Source: a bacterium
GTDB lineage: Bacteria > Bacillota_I > Bacilli_A > RF39 > UBA660
Length of the DNA stretch: 23,843 bases
Assembly (NCBI GenBank): GCA_029007415.1
Contig: JAQXHT010000058.1
Span: 1-23,843, forward strand
Reading direction: 5' to 3'
A model generated the notes under the pieces. That model made no database searches, was not told the origin of the DNA, and saw only the letters and a program-made list of their open reading frames with translations. The position numbers and the translations under genes were made by a program. Numbering within the stretch: the first letter of the stretch is position 1; every line of letters starts with the position of its first letter. Shown here in pieces: positions 1 to 6,900 of this stretch.

Positions 1-240
1 TCCATAAAATGAATCAATTTTTTCTTTAAAGCCAGCTATTTTTCTATTCTCTTCAGCAACTTTATCACGTATTTCTTTATTAGTTATTGCTATAATGATT
101 GGAGATTATTTTCCATACCCAGTTGGAGCATAAGTACCTGCTTCTATAATAGCTTTTAATTCTTCTTCTGGTATCATATCACTCTTGAAATCTCTACAAC
201 TTCTTCTACTTTTTAAATCCTCTAATGTTTTATTCATCAT
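1..240 (-). pseudogene. Nitroreductase family gene, 5' part, interrupted by an in-frame stop
   Basis: Reading the minus strand from the ATG at 240, after an AAGGAGAG ribosome site, gives a typical nitroreductase N-terminus: a SRRSCRDF motif near residues 11-18 and AGTYAPTGYGK near 34-44. Codon 45 is TAA (106-108). Translation continues in the same frame with SPIIIAITNKEIRDKVAEEN and stays open to the window edge. Family members have APTGxxxQSP here, so the TAA most simply arose from a CAA (Gln) codon. The family binds FMN and reduces nitro compounds or quinones with NAD(P)H. The gene is cut by the window edge, so other lesions cannot be judged. Family assignment is good; whether the stop is real or a sequencing error is open. 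Confidence 0.8.
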
Positions 241-441
241 TTATTCTCTCCTTTACTATTATCTTTTTCTAATACTATTTGATATTTATCAATACAAATT
301 ATATTTTTTTAATTTACATTTATTTCTCCTATTTCACTCATTATGTTTATCTTTTCTAATATTAATTTGTAATAAATTATTTCATCAATCAAAATTATTT
401 TCATTATTTTTTAATATTGTTATATAATTCATTGTATTCTT

Positions 442-483
442 TTGAAAACAAATAACTATTCTCGACTTGTTATTTGTTTTCAA
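442..483. repeat. 15-bp perfect inverted repeat (long hairpin)
   Basis: Arms at 442-456 (TTGAAAACAAATAAC) and 469-483 are perfect reverse complements around a 12-nt loop. No clean U-run follows on either strand, so it is not a classic terminator. It lies between the possible small gene at 501-620 and the nitroreductase start at 240, and could end or stabilise the upstream transcript, or be a remnant of a small mobile element. Apart from this hairpin I see nothing supportable in 241-500; the plus-strand reading there is low-complexity Phe/Leu/Tyr. Confidence 0.7.
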
Positions 484-500
484 TTACATTTTTATATGCA

Positions 501-620
501 TTAATAATTTTTTTCATATATTAAAGTACAAATATCATTATCTGCTTTTGCTTCATTCTTTCCTAGATTCAACTCAACGCTTAACATTTTAACTGCTTGT
601 TTTATCTCGCTATAATTCAT
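501..620 (-). CDS. Possible small protein (39 aa), unknown
   Basis: An ATG at 620 opens a 39-codon frame beginning MNYSEIKQAVKML and ending in EKNY, stop at 501-503. The composition is that of a normal soluble protein (mixed Lys/Glu/Ala/Leu), unlike the hydrophobic noise in the other frames here. A TATAAT box lies about 20 bp upstream (640-645). The ribosome site (AGGCG, about 9 nt upstream) is weak. It could be a real small protein, or the head of a larger gene truncated during the decay seen across 1-2280. I recognise no family. Confidence 0.35.
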   Translation of the reverse strand: MNYSEIKQAVKMLSVELNLGKNEAKADNDICTLIYEKNY

Positions 621-633
621 ATGTTTTTCGCCT

Positions 634-675
634 GAATATATTATAGTAAATAAAAAAGAAAAAAGTCTCTAAATA
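634..675. repeat. Direct repeat copy 1 carrying a promoter-like TATAAT
   Basis: This stretch (GAATATATTATAG...GTCTCTAAATA) matches 1331-1370 over about 40 bp with a few substitutions and a 2-bp length difference. On the minus strand both copies contain TATAAT just upstream of a start codon (the 39-aa frame here, the acetyltransferase for copy 2). It may be a duplicated promoter region or the boundary of a decayed element. The rest of 621-750 holds only a weak AT-rich 6-bp hairpin (729-746) after the acetyltransferase stop. Confidence 0.55.
640..645 (-). promoter_or_regulatory. -10 box (TATAAT) ahead of the 39-aa frame
   Basis: A perfect TATAAT on the minus strand lies 19 nt upstream of the ATG at 620. 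No good -35 is visible. It is part of the direct repeat shared with the acetyltransferase upstream region. Confidence 0.35.
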
Positions 676-750
676 TATTATAAATATTAATAAAGTAATT
701 AAATAAATTTTAACTTTAGTATAATCAAACTATATTTATTTATAGTATTC

Positions 751-1251
751 CTATTTTAGAATTATCTTATAATACCTTGTTCCTTCTTTTTCCGCAAGTA
801 ATATTCCCCCATTATTTTCTATTACTCTTGCAGAACCAACATTTCCCTTTGACGATTGACCATATATTTCTTTAAATCCCATTTTCTTAAATTTTTCTAA
901 TGCTAATTCCAAAATTTTGGTGCCATAACCTTTTCTTCTTTCTGATAACCTTATCCTATAGTAAAAATTACCTGACCATCTCACCCAATTGTCATCTATT
1001 TCAGTCCTTAAACATATTAATCCTATTGGTTTACCATCATCATACATTATATAAGAAATAGTTGGTGTGTCATCATGAGTTACTTTATTATATTTTCTAT
1101 TAATTTCTTTTTTTAAATAATTTTTGAATTTGTCATACGGAATACCATAAGCCTCATTAGTTGAGCCAGATTCTTTAGCTGGGATATCCTGAAACATTTC
1201 ATATTCATCTTCGGTCATTGTTAAGTCTAACTCTTTTAAATAGCATGCCAT
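751..1251 (-). CDS. GNAT family N-acetyltransferase (COG3981-like)
   Basis: A 166-residue protein with the GNAT fold signature. The acetyl-CoA pyrophosphate-binding segment IRLSERRKGYG lies near residues 100-110 (R/Q-x-x-G-x-G type), followed by the helix TKILELALEKFKKMGF and a C-terminal segment (GNVGSARVIENNGGILL) typical of the predicted acetyltransferases grouped as COG3981. It probably transfers an acetyl group from acetyl-CoA to a small-molecule or protein amine; the substrate cannot be told. The start has a GAGGTGAT ribosome site 6 nt upstream and an extended -10 promoter about 85 bp upstream. It stands alone amid decayed sequence but looks intact. Confidence 0.88.
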   Translation of the reverse strand: MACYLKELDLTMTEDEYEMFQDIPAKESGSTNEAYGIPYDKFKNYLKKEINRKYNKVTHDDTPTISYIMYDDGKPIGLICLRTEIDDNWVRWSGNFYYRIRLSERRKGYGTKILELALEKFKKMGFKEIYGQSSKGNVGSARVIENNGGILLAEKEGTRYYKIILK

Positions 1252-1330
1252 GTATATATCACCTCACTTTTTCTACTATTCACTCTTACAATTTCCTTTT
1301 ATTATTCTTTATAGTTTATACATTCTTCCA

Positions 1331-1370
1331 GATATATTATAGCAAATAATAAAGAGAAAGTATCTAAATA
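1331..1370. repeat. Direct repeat copy 2, upstream of the acetyltransferase
   Basis: Partner of 634-675. It shares the core ATATATTATAG-AAATAA and the end TCTAAATA. The minus strand of this copy supplies the acetyltransferase promoter. The copies flank the acetyltransferase gene in the same orientation, so recombination between them would remove it. Confidence 0.55.
1336..1344 (-). promoter_or_regulatory. Extended -10 promoter of the acetyltransferase
   Basis: Minus strand TGCTATAAT, an extended -10 (TGn plus TATAAT). The -35 position is poor, which extended -10 promoters tolerate. The predicted leader before the start at 1251 is about 78 nt. Confidence 0.45.
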
Positions 1371-1392
1371 CTTATTGCAATTGCACAAAAAT

Positions 1393-1857
1393 TTTATTGA
1401 ATGGATTAAAGATATAGTAAACAAAAAGAACTACATGTTAATATTGATATTTTAGAAACTCCATATGAAAATGAATATGGCAGAATTGAAAAGAGAACTT
1501 ATCATATTTCCTATGATACTAATTGTATTCATAATAAGAAAAATGGCAATCAGTTAGATCAATTGGAAGAATGGATATTTAGAGAGAAGAAAATGGTAAA
1601 GTAACAGTTACTAAAAATTATTATATTTTAAGTTAGCAATTTTCCACTCAACATTTCAAAAAAATAACTAGAGAACACTGGAATATAGAAAATTCACTTC
1701 ATTGAAGATTATGTGTAATTTAGACGAAGATTATTCTACTATCCAAAAATTCTATTGATAATATCACTATTATCAGAAAAATTGTCTTTAACCTTTCATG
1801 ATTAGATACATCTATAAGTAATCTTACATTAAAGAAAAAATTAACACAATTTTTTTA
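1393..1857 (+). mobile_element. Degenerate ISAs1-family transposase remnant
   Basis: Plus-strand fragments in different frames match the ISAs1 (H-repeat type) transposase order: FIEWIKDIVN near 1393; then EYGRIEKRTYHISYDTN near 1475-1525; NGKVTVTKNYYIL near 1593-1632; then ITREHWNIENSLH near 1666-1704, the conserved HWxIENSLHW block around the catalytic Glu; then DEDYSTI near 1724 and ITIIRKIVFNLS near 1764-1800. TGA, TAG and TAA codons and at least two frameshifts interrupt it. The stretch between the first two blocks, which should hold AIDGK with a catalytic Asp, is missing. The copy is therefore inactive. Terminal inverted repeats could not be recognised. Family call is from memory of the family's conserved blocks. 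Confidence 0.72.
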
Positions 1858-1946
1858 ACTTTGAAAATATTGACATTTACAACATCAACTTTTTATGTGA
1901 TTGTCATACTTATTAATGAATATAATTACAAGCATCACAAAACAAA

Positions 1947-2090
1947 ATAATTAAATCTTTTTCTAATAAACTTACTAAAGAATTTGGACAAGGTTTTAGT
2001 GGTCCAAGTTGAAAAAAATGAAAAAGGTTTAGCAACTATTTATATAGGCAACATCAAAAAACAAAAGTTACAATTTAGATTAATGGTGTA
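1947..2090 (+). pseudogene. Possible relic of a DUF1016/YhcG N-terminal domain
   Basis: One plus-strand frame reads IIKSFSNKLTKEFGQGFSGPS, two stop codons, then KRFSNYLY, with a further stop after QKTKVTI. The segment KLTKEFGxGFSxxxLxxM resembles the N-terminal helical domain of DUF1016/YhcG-type nucleases, often found with mobile and restriction loci. No start, ribosome site or complete domain remains. The similarity is short, so this is tentative. Apart from this, the ISAs1 remnant and the hairpin at 2162-2196, I see nothing supportable in 1372-2280. Confidence 0.3.
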
Positions 2091-2161
2091 ATTACAATAC
2101 TCTATTTTTTAAGTTTTCATTTCTAGGTATAACTTATATACTTTTTTATGTTTTTACAACA

Positions 2162-2196
2162 AAAATGCACAATTTTTTTGAATTATTGTGCATTTT
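2162..2196. terminator. Bidirectional hairpin, likely terminator of tRNA-Thr
   Basis: Perfect 12-bp arms (2162-2173 AAAATGCACAAT and 2185-2196) enclose an 11-nt loop. On the minus strand the hairpin ends GCATTTTTGTTGT, a usable U-rich tail about 85 nt after the tRNA 3' end. On the plus strand ATATTATTTTT follows. Confidence 0.6.
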
Positions 2197-2280
2197 ATAT
2201 TATTTTTACTATTGTGTTTACTGTTTATTGTGTATTCTTATGAAAAAATGAACTTCATAAGAAATTTAAATAATCTTTAA

Positions 2281-2356
2281 TGGTGCCGACTAAAGGACTC
2301 GAACCTTCGACCTACGCGTTACGAATGCGTTGCTCTACCAACTAAGCTAAGTCGGC
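2281..2356 (-). tRNA. tRNA-Thr (anticodon CGT)
   Basis: A 76-nt cloverleaf with encoded CCA. The 7-bp acceptor stem is GCCGACT/AGTCGGC with discriminator A. The D-arm is GCTT-GAGC, the T-arm contains GGTTCGAGTCC, and the anticodon loop TTCGTAA carries CGT, reading ACG threonine codons. The anticodon stem ACGCA/CGCGT has four pairs plus an A-C mismatch next to the loop (positions 31 and 39). Confidence 0.95.
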
Positions 2357-2376
2357 GTAGATAACTCTACTACTCA

Positions 2377-2382
2377 ATTATA
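2377..2382 (-). promoter_or_regulatory. -10 box of the tRNA-Thr promoter
   Basis: TATAAT on the minus strand lies 20 bp upstream of the mature tRNA 5' end, with a TTTTAA-like -35 at 17-bp spacing behind an A-rich spacer. The tRNA is thus probably transcribed independently of the ABC gene that ends at 2408. A nearby hairpin (2363-2390) followed by T's would only work on the plus strand. Confidence 0.5.
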
Positions 2383-2407
2383 GCAGAGTTTTTTTCTTTT
2401 TAAAAGA

Positions 2408-4708
2408 TTATTCTGTTCTAAGTGCTACTACTGGGTCTTTTTTACTAGCCATTTTTGCAGGAATAAAACCACTAAGTACCGTTAGAGAAACACTAATTAA
2501 TAAGAGAATAAGAGCATGAATAGGATTTAATTTTGCTACATAAGCTAATCCTGATAAATTTTCTATTATTCTGTTAGCTGGAAATGTTAACAGATAAGCA
2601 ATAACTAATCCTAAGATTCCACTACATAAACCAATTAACATAGTTTCAGCATTAAACACTCTCGTTATGTCTTTAGCTCGTGCACCTAAAGCTCTTAAAA
2701 TTCCAATTTCCTTAGTTCTTTCTAAGACTGATATATAAGTAATTATAGCTATCATTATACTAGATACCACTAAAGAAATTGAAGAGAAAGCAATTAAAAC
2801 TACTGTAATAGCATCCATTATGCCACTTGATAAACTACTCATTAATTTAGCCATATCTGTATAAGTAATTTTATCTTCATCTTTTTTATTTTTATTATAT
2901 TTATCTAAATAACTAGTTATTTTATCTTTACTTTTAAAATCTTTCGGATAAAGATAAATTACTGCAGGTATTTCATCTGCTCCTAGATAAGCAAGAACAT
3001 CATTCTTAGTTGTAGTTTCATCAAAATTTGCTCCTGTTAAAATATTATAATCTAGTTCTTCTTGTTTCTTTACAATGTCACTTTCTTTGTTTATAGAAAT
3101 AATCTTATCTACTAATGCTCCTGTATAATAAATAGCTGCTTGATTAGTAAACATTTCTTTATCTTCTTTACCTCTAATGATGGCTTTTATTTTAACTGTT
3201 ATACTATTTTCACTATTGTACATTTTCTCATAATCAGTGTCAGGTATGAAGTTTGCTCCTAATTGTTTATAATAATCATTATTAATAACTAATTTTATTT
3301 CTTTATTTAAAATATCATTAAATGAGATATTTTTAGTTGAATCAAAACCTAAACTTTCAATTAATGACTTATCGACACCATTTTTTGAATCTATCGCTAA
3401 AATTAAACCTATTTCTTTACTATCAATACTACCTGCTAGTACATCATAATTATCTTCCACTACACCAGTTTCTTTTTCACTAGTTCTAGTGGGAAATAAT
3501 TGATATGACATACTGTTCGACATATCTATTTTTTTATAATTATTATCTTTATCCACAGTCACTAGATTAAGACTTGTCTTTTTAAGATATGATATTCCAC
3601 TCAAGATATTTTTATCAATACTATCTATGTAATTTAAATAATCAGAAGTAATATTATTAGTATGAATCATTTTTTCCACAACTGATTCTGTTGGTTTTAC
3701 TACCTTTTCACTTGGATACTTATCTTTCTTATCAGTATTAGTTTGCATTTGTTCTTCAATAGTTGATTCATCCATTTGCATAGCTTGACTGCTAATAGTT
3801 ATTGGCATTTGTGATAAGGTACTTTTCTCAAATTTATCTATTTGAAGTTGAAAGCCGGTTGATAAAGATAGAATCAAGGCAATGCCAATTATTCCAATTG
3901 ATGCTGCAAAAGCTGTTAAAAAGGTTCTACCCTTTTTAGTTTTTATGTTATTAAAAGATAAATGAATTGCTGATAAATAACTTAATACTGTTTTTTTGAT
4001 ATGAACTTTTCCAAGGTTTTCTTCTTCACTATTAATTGGATTTGAATCTGATAAAATTTCTCCGTCTTTAAATTCTATTATTCTATTAGCGTAGTCTTTA
4101 GCAAGTTCTGGATTATGAGTTACCATTATTACTAATTTATCTTTAGCTATTTCTTTAATAAGATTCATTATCTGAACGCTAGTAGCAGAGTCAAGCGCTC
4201 CCGTTGGTTCATCAGCAAGAATTATATCAGGGTCATTTACTAAACTTCGCGCAATTGCTACTCTTTGCATTTGACCACCACTTAGCTGATTTGGTTTTTT
4301 ATAAGCGTGATCTTTTAAACCGACTTTTTCTAAAGCCTCTAAAGCTTTTTCTTTCTTATTTTTTCTTTTATAACCAGATAAAGTCAAAGCCATTTCCACA
4401 TTTTCTAAGACACTTATATGACTTATTAAGTTATAAGACTGAAAGATAAAGCCGACACAGTTATTTCGATAACTATCCCATTCTGTTGCTTTAAACTTTT
4501 TAGTGCTTTTTCCATTAATAATTAAATCACCAGAATCATATCTATCTAAACCACCAATTATATTTAGTAAAGTGGTTTTTCCACTACCTGAGGGACCAAG
4601 AATAGCAACAAACTCATTTTTTCGAAAGCTTAAATTCACGTTTTTCAAAGCATGTTGAACAAAGTTGCCAGTTTTATAACTTTTATTTATATTTTTTAAT
4701 TCTAACAT
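2408..4708 (-). CDS. MacB-type ABC exporter, fused ATPase and permease
   Basis: A 766-residue fusion. The ATPase domain (about 1-225) has Walker A GPSGSGKTT (38-46), Q-loop Q90, signature LSGGQ (142-146), Walker B ending DE at 166-167 and the H-loop His198. It belongs to the LolD/MacB class. A membrane segment follows at about 260-285, then a large extracytoplasmic domain (about 290-600) rich in Asp, Lys and Ser. Three C-terminal membrane segments with the FtsX signature ERTKEIGILRALGA end in DPVVALRTE. Such type VII ABC proteins couple ATP hydrolysis to periplasmic or surface mechanics, exporting peptides or lipids or sensing antimicrobials. The start has a GAAGGTGA ribosome site. It follows the helical-bundle trio but has its own promoter. 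The substrate is unknown. Confidence 0.93.
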   Translation of the reverse strand: MLELKNINKSYKTGNFVQHALKNVNLSFRKNEFVAILGPSGSGKTTLLNIIGGLDRYDSGDLIINGKSTKKFKATEWDSYRNNCVGFIFQSYNLISHISVLENVEMALTLSGYKRKNKKEKALEALEKVGLKDHAYKKPNQLSGGQMQRVAIARSLVNDPDIILADEPTGALDSATSVQIMNLIKEIAKDKLVIMVTHNPELAKDYANRIIEFKDGEILSDSNPINSEEENLGKVHIKKTVLSYLSAIHLSFNNIKTKKGRTFLTAFAASIGIIGIALILSLSTGFQLQIDKFEKSTLSQMPITISSQAMQMDESTIEEQMQTNTDKKDKYPSEKVVKPTESVVEKMIHTNNITSDYLNYIDSIDKNILSGISYLKKTSLNLVTVDKDNNYKKIDMSNSMSYQLFPTRTSEKETGVVEDNYDVLAGSIDSKEIGLILAIDSKNGVDKSLIESLGFDSTKNISFNDILNKEIKLVINNDYYKQLGANFIPDTDYEKMYNSENSITVKIKAIIRGKEDKEMFTNQAAIYYTGALVDKIISINKESDIVKKQEELDYNILTGANFDETTTKNDVLAYLGADEIPAVIYLYPKDFKSKDKITSYLDKYNKNKKDEDKITYTDMAKLMSSLSSGIMDAITVVLIAFSSISLVVSSIMIAIITYISVLERTKEIGILRALGARAKDITRVFNAETMLIGLCSGILGLVIAYLLTFPANRIIENLSGLAYVAKLNPIHALILLLISVSLTVLSGFIPAKMASKKDPVVALRTE

Positions 4709-4727
4709 AATTCACCTTCTCTTTATA

Positions 4728-4736
4728 AGTATATCA
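4728..4736 (-). promoter_or_regulatory. Extended -10 promoter of the ABC exporter
   Basis: Minus strand TGATATACT (TGn plus TATACT) lies just downstream of the terminator at 4765-4792 and about 20 bp before the start codon, giving a very short leader. No strong -35 is visible. Confidence 0.38.
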
Positions 4737-4764
4737 TTATTTTACCTAAAATTTCCTCAATTGC

Positions 4765-4792
4765 AAAAGAAAAAACCGTTTTCCACAGTTTT
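4765..4792 (-). terminator. Rho-independent terminator of the helical-bundle operon
   Basis: Minus strand stem AAAACTGT/ACGGTTTT (one G-U pair) with loop GGAAA overlaps the stop codon of the 145-residue gene and runs into TTTTTTCTTTT. It separates the trio from the ABC exporter, although read-through remains possible. Confidence 0.72.
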
Positions 4793-5228
4793 ATAAGTAT
4801 TCTTTCAGTTTATCCACAGTTCGCTGTTGAAACTTTAGAAAATCTTCAGCCAATTTTTTATCTTCTTTATTAGCTTCTTTAGCAAAATCTTTTATTTTCT
4901 TTTCCATTTCAATAGAACCCATTGATACACCTTTAATTAACATATCAGCTATAGCAGCATCACTATTATCTTTCTTTACTTCCTTACTAATTCCCATAGT
5001 GGACATCATCTTGGCAATAAGTCCTTCTTCTTCTAGTTTGATATTTTCTTTTTTTAATTGTTCCTTCGACTTACTTTTAAATTCTTGATATTCTTTTAAA
5101 ATATCTTCTGCTATGCCTTTAATTTTATTATCTCTTTCTTTGAGTTCTTCTAACAAATGCTCCATTGTATAACTTCCCATTGAAGCATCTTTATATATAT
5201 GTTCTAATAATTCATTTGTTTCTTTCAT
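4791..5228 (-). CDS. Helical protein with internal duplication (145 aa), unknown
   Basis: An all-helical, Lys/Glu-rich protein with no signal peptide or membrane segment. It contains two copies of one module: residues 11-59 (IYKDASMGSYTMEH...) and 97-145 (LIKGVSMGSIEMEK...), aligned without gaps. Each has an (A/V)SMGS-x2-ME motif and a long amphipathic helix ending near K(E)QL/KEYL. The two modules would form a pseudo-symmetric four-helix bundle of the ferritin-like kind. It is similar to unnamed proteins I remember from other Clostridia and Bacilli. An AAGGAGA site lies inside the end of the preceding gene; the stop and start are one base apart, so the genes are co-translated. Function unknown. 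Confidence 0.8.
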   Translation of the reverse strand: MKETNELLEHIYKDASMGSYTMEHLLEELKERDNKIKGIAEDILKEYQEFKSKSKEQLKKENIKLEEEGLIAKMMSTMGISKEVKKDNSDAAIADMLIKGVSMGSIEMEKKIKDFAKEANKEDKKLAEDFLKFQQRTVDKLKEYL

Positions 5229-5229
5229 A

Positions 5230-5547
5230 TTATTCTCCTTCTATTTTTTCTTGTTCTTCTAATAATGTTTGATACTTTTCTGTGACTTTTATCTCTCCTG
5301 CTTCTTCTAGTTTATAAAAACCACATCTAAACATAACTTCAAATGTTTCTCTTTGTAGATTTAACAACTTATCATACATTTCTTTATATTTACTAAACAA
5401 TTCTTCATTACTAACTTCTGTTAAAGCTACTGTATAATCTTTAACCATAGCTTTTAGAGTTGCTAATAAATCACTTATATAATCTTTATCATTTAGTTCT
5501 ATTCCTTCTTCCACTTCTATCATAGTATTAGATATTTCTTTATTCAT
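5230..5547 (-). CDS. Small helical protein resembling CotF-type domains (105 aa)
   Basis: The start at 5547 (MNKEIS) is preferred over the ATG at 5562 because GGAGGA sits 5 nt upstream of it; it overlaps the previous gene by 8 bp. The protein is helical and acidic. The middle (residues 25-75) has a long helix followed by QRETFEVMFRCGFYKLEEA, which resembles the closing helix and aromatic turn of Coat_F (CotF) ferritin-like domains. That resemblance is an inference from pattern, not a proven match. There is no metal-ligand set I can point to. It is translationally coupled to both neighbours, suggesting subunits of one complex. Confidence 0.72.
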   Translation of the reverse strand: MNKEISNTMIEVEEGIELNDKDYISDLLATLKAMVKDYTVALTEVSNEELFSKYKEMYDKLLNLQRETFEVMFRCGFYKLEEAGEIKVTEKYQTLLEEQEKIEGE

Positions 5548-5761
5548 GAGTTCCTCCTTCATTTAGAATATCTAGTATGATATTCATATTTTCTTTAAAA
5601 GTATCTCCTGCTTTTTCTATTGTCTCTTCTATTTCTAGATTATTTATCATATCAATTGAATTAATCATTTTTTTATAAGCTAGATAATTCCAATTAAACA
5701 TATCTTCTAAATAATCTAAATCTTTTGTAGAAATAATAGTGGGTACTTTTTCATAATTCAT
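5540..5761 (-). CDS. Small helical protein (73 aa), first gene of the trio
   Basis: The start MNYEKVPTII at 5761 is chosen because the AAGGTGAT ribosome site lies 6-7 nt upstream; the GTG 9 bp earlier falls inside that site. The sequence STKDLDYLEDMFNWNYLAYKKM followed by a second helix and ENMNIILDILNEGG looks like a half-bundle, as in small CotF-like partner proteins. It has no signal peptide or cysteines. Its last codons contain the ribosome site of the next gene. Function unknown. Confidence 0.72.
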   Translation of the reverse strand: MNYEKVPTIISTKDLDYLEDMFNWNYLAYKKMINSIDMINNLEIEETIEKAGDTFKENMNIILDILNEGGTHE

Positions 5762-5808
5762 TTTTATCACCTTCCACTATTATTATTGATAAAGTTTTTA
5801 CTTTTATA

Positions 5809-5838
5809 CAAAAAAATATCAGTTGTAATCAACTGATA
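5809..5838 (-). terminator. Rho-independent terminator after the PPKTG protein gene
   Basis: Minus strand stem TATCAGTTG/CAACTGATA (9 perfect pairs, 4-nt loop ATTA) followed by TTTTTTTG. It begins directly after the TAG stop codon, which rules out a hidden downstream anchor segment for the preceding protein. Confidence 0.9.
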
Positions 5839-6900
5839 CTAAACACCTGTCTTAGGTGGAATTATTTCATCACTTGGTTCTTCATCTACATTAATGATTT
5901 CTATTTCTTTTGGTTGTTCTTTAGTTAATTGAAATTCAATATAGGCACTAAATTCATAGTTCATATAAGCATTTGTAGTATATGGACCGTTTATATAGAA
6001 GTTCATTGTTGTTAAACTGTTTTCACTTGATGGATTAATTGTTCCTAAATCTTTTGTGAAGTAATCATTACCTAATTCTCTATTTCGCATATAACTTCCA
6101 ATTGCTGTTAAATTACTTGTTTTATAATCATATTTTTCATCGCCAAATAGGACACTAAATAATACGTTATACCAGTAGTCATAGCCAAGTTCAGCTACTT
6201 CTAAATTACTTTCTTTAATAGGATAATTGTTTCCATTAAATAGTTCACTTACTACATTAGCTGGTAAATCTTCTAGATTAGTACATTTTAGATTATATTT
6301 ATTATTATAGAAATCTAAATAGTATTTATTTAATTCTTCTATTCCTTTGTAACCATTTTGTTGTAATTGATTTCCTAATGCTTCATCTGTTAACATATCC
6401 TTCTTGATACTTTTCTGATATAGAGCTCTTAAGGCTGAATTTGCTGTTCTATTTGGTCCAAAAGTTCCAGCTATTACTTGTCCATCAAAACCTTTACTAT
6501 TTTCTAATTTTTCTTCATAATTACTAATATCCATTGTTGATAAAATAAAACTTTTATCTTTATATAAATATTTATTATTTGATTTATTTATTATTTGAAT
6601 ATTAACTTTAATTCCATCTCCTGGAACATAACCATCACTTTCACTAATTGCTTTAAAGATGGTTGGTACTATATTTATAGTATCTTCATTATAATCTTCT
6701 GGTATTGTATAAGTTGCAGTTACCGAATCAATAACTTTTCTTGATATATGTACATCTATATTTTCCACAATTCCTGTGGATAAAACTTTTTCTGTCTCTT
6801 TTGTTGTTTGATATTTACTTATGTTTTTAGCAGATACTGGAATACTACTTATCAGTAACATTATTGTTACTAAACTCATAAAAAATAATTTTTTTATCAT
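5839..6900 (-). CDS. Secreted protein ending in a PPKTG sortase-type motif
   Basis: A 353-residue protein with a clear signal peptide (MIKKLFFMSLVTIMLLISSIPVSA, cleavage near residue 24). Residues 25-130 look beta-rich and residues 140-300 mixed (GTFGPNRTANSALRALYQKS near 145). The acidic tail EPSDEIIPPKTGV ends the protein. PPKTG matches the (S/P)PxTG motif known for Clostridioides difficile sortase B substrates, but the usual hydrophobic helix and basic tail are absent. The ATG overlaps the sortase stop by 4 bp (ATGA), so the two are translationally coupled. I do not recognise the body of the protein. It may be a secreted sortase substrate processed unconventionally, or a protein that lost its anchor. 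Confidence 0.85.
   Translation of the reverse strand: MIKKLFFMSLVTIMLLISSIPVSAKNISKYQTTKETEKVLSTGIVENIDVHISRKVIDSVTATYTIPEDYNEDTINIVPTIFKAISESDGYVPGDGIKVNIQIINKSNNKYLYKDKSFILSTMDISNYEEKLENSKGFDGQVIAGTFGPNRTANSALRALYQKSIKKDMLTDEALGNQLQQNGYKGIEELNKYYLDFYNNKYNLKCTNLEDLPANVVSELFNGNNYPIKESNLEVAELGYDYWYNVLFSVLFGDEKYDYKTSNLTAIGSYMRNRELGNDYFTKDLGTINPSSENSLTTMNFYINGPYTTNAYMNYEFSAYIEFQLTKEQPKEIEIINVDEEPSDEIIPPKTGV

Noticed and set aside
106..108. Reassigned stop codon (TAA read as Gln)
   Set aside because: Many intact genes in the window end in TAA, so a simple nonsense mutation is far more likely.
185..427. Plus-strand 80-codon hydrophobic reading frame
   Set aside because: It overlaps the nitroreductase start on the other strand, is low-complexity Phe/Leu/Tyr typical of AT-rich noise, and lacks a ribosome site.
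442..1370. CRISPR array
   Set aside because: Only two imperfect copies of a 40-bp repeat nearly 700 bp apart, with no regular spacers or cas genes.
2363..2399. Terminator between the ABC gene and tRNA-Thr
   Set aside because: The hairpin has its T-run on the plus-strand side only, while both genes are on the minus strand; the sequence serves better as the tRNA promoter.
4204..4449. Plus-strand frame opposite the ABC ATPase
   Set aside because: It lies wholly inside the conserved ATPase coding region on the minus strand and has no ribosome site or family resemblance.
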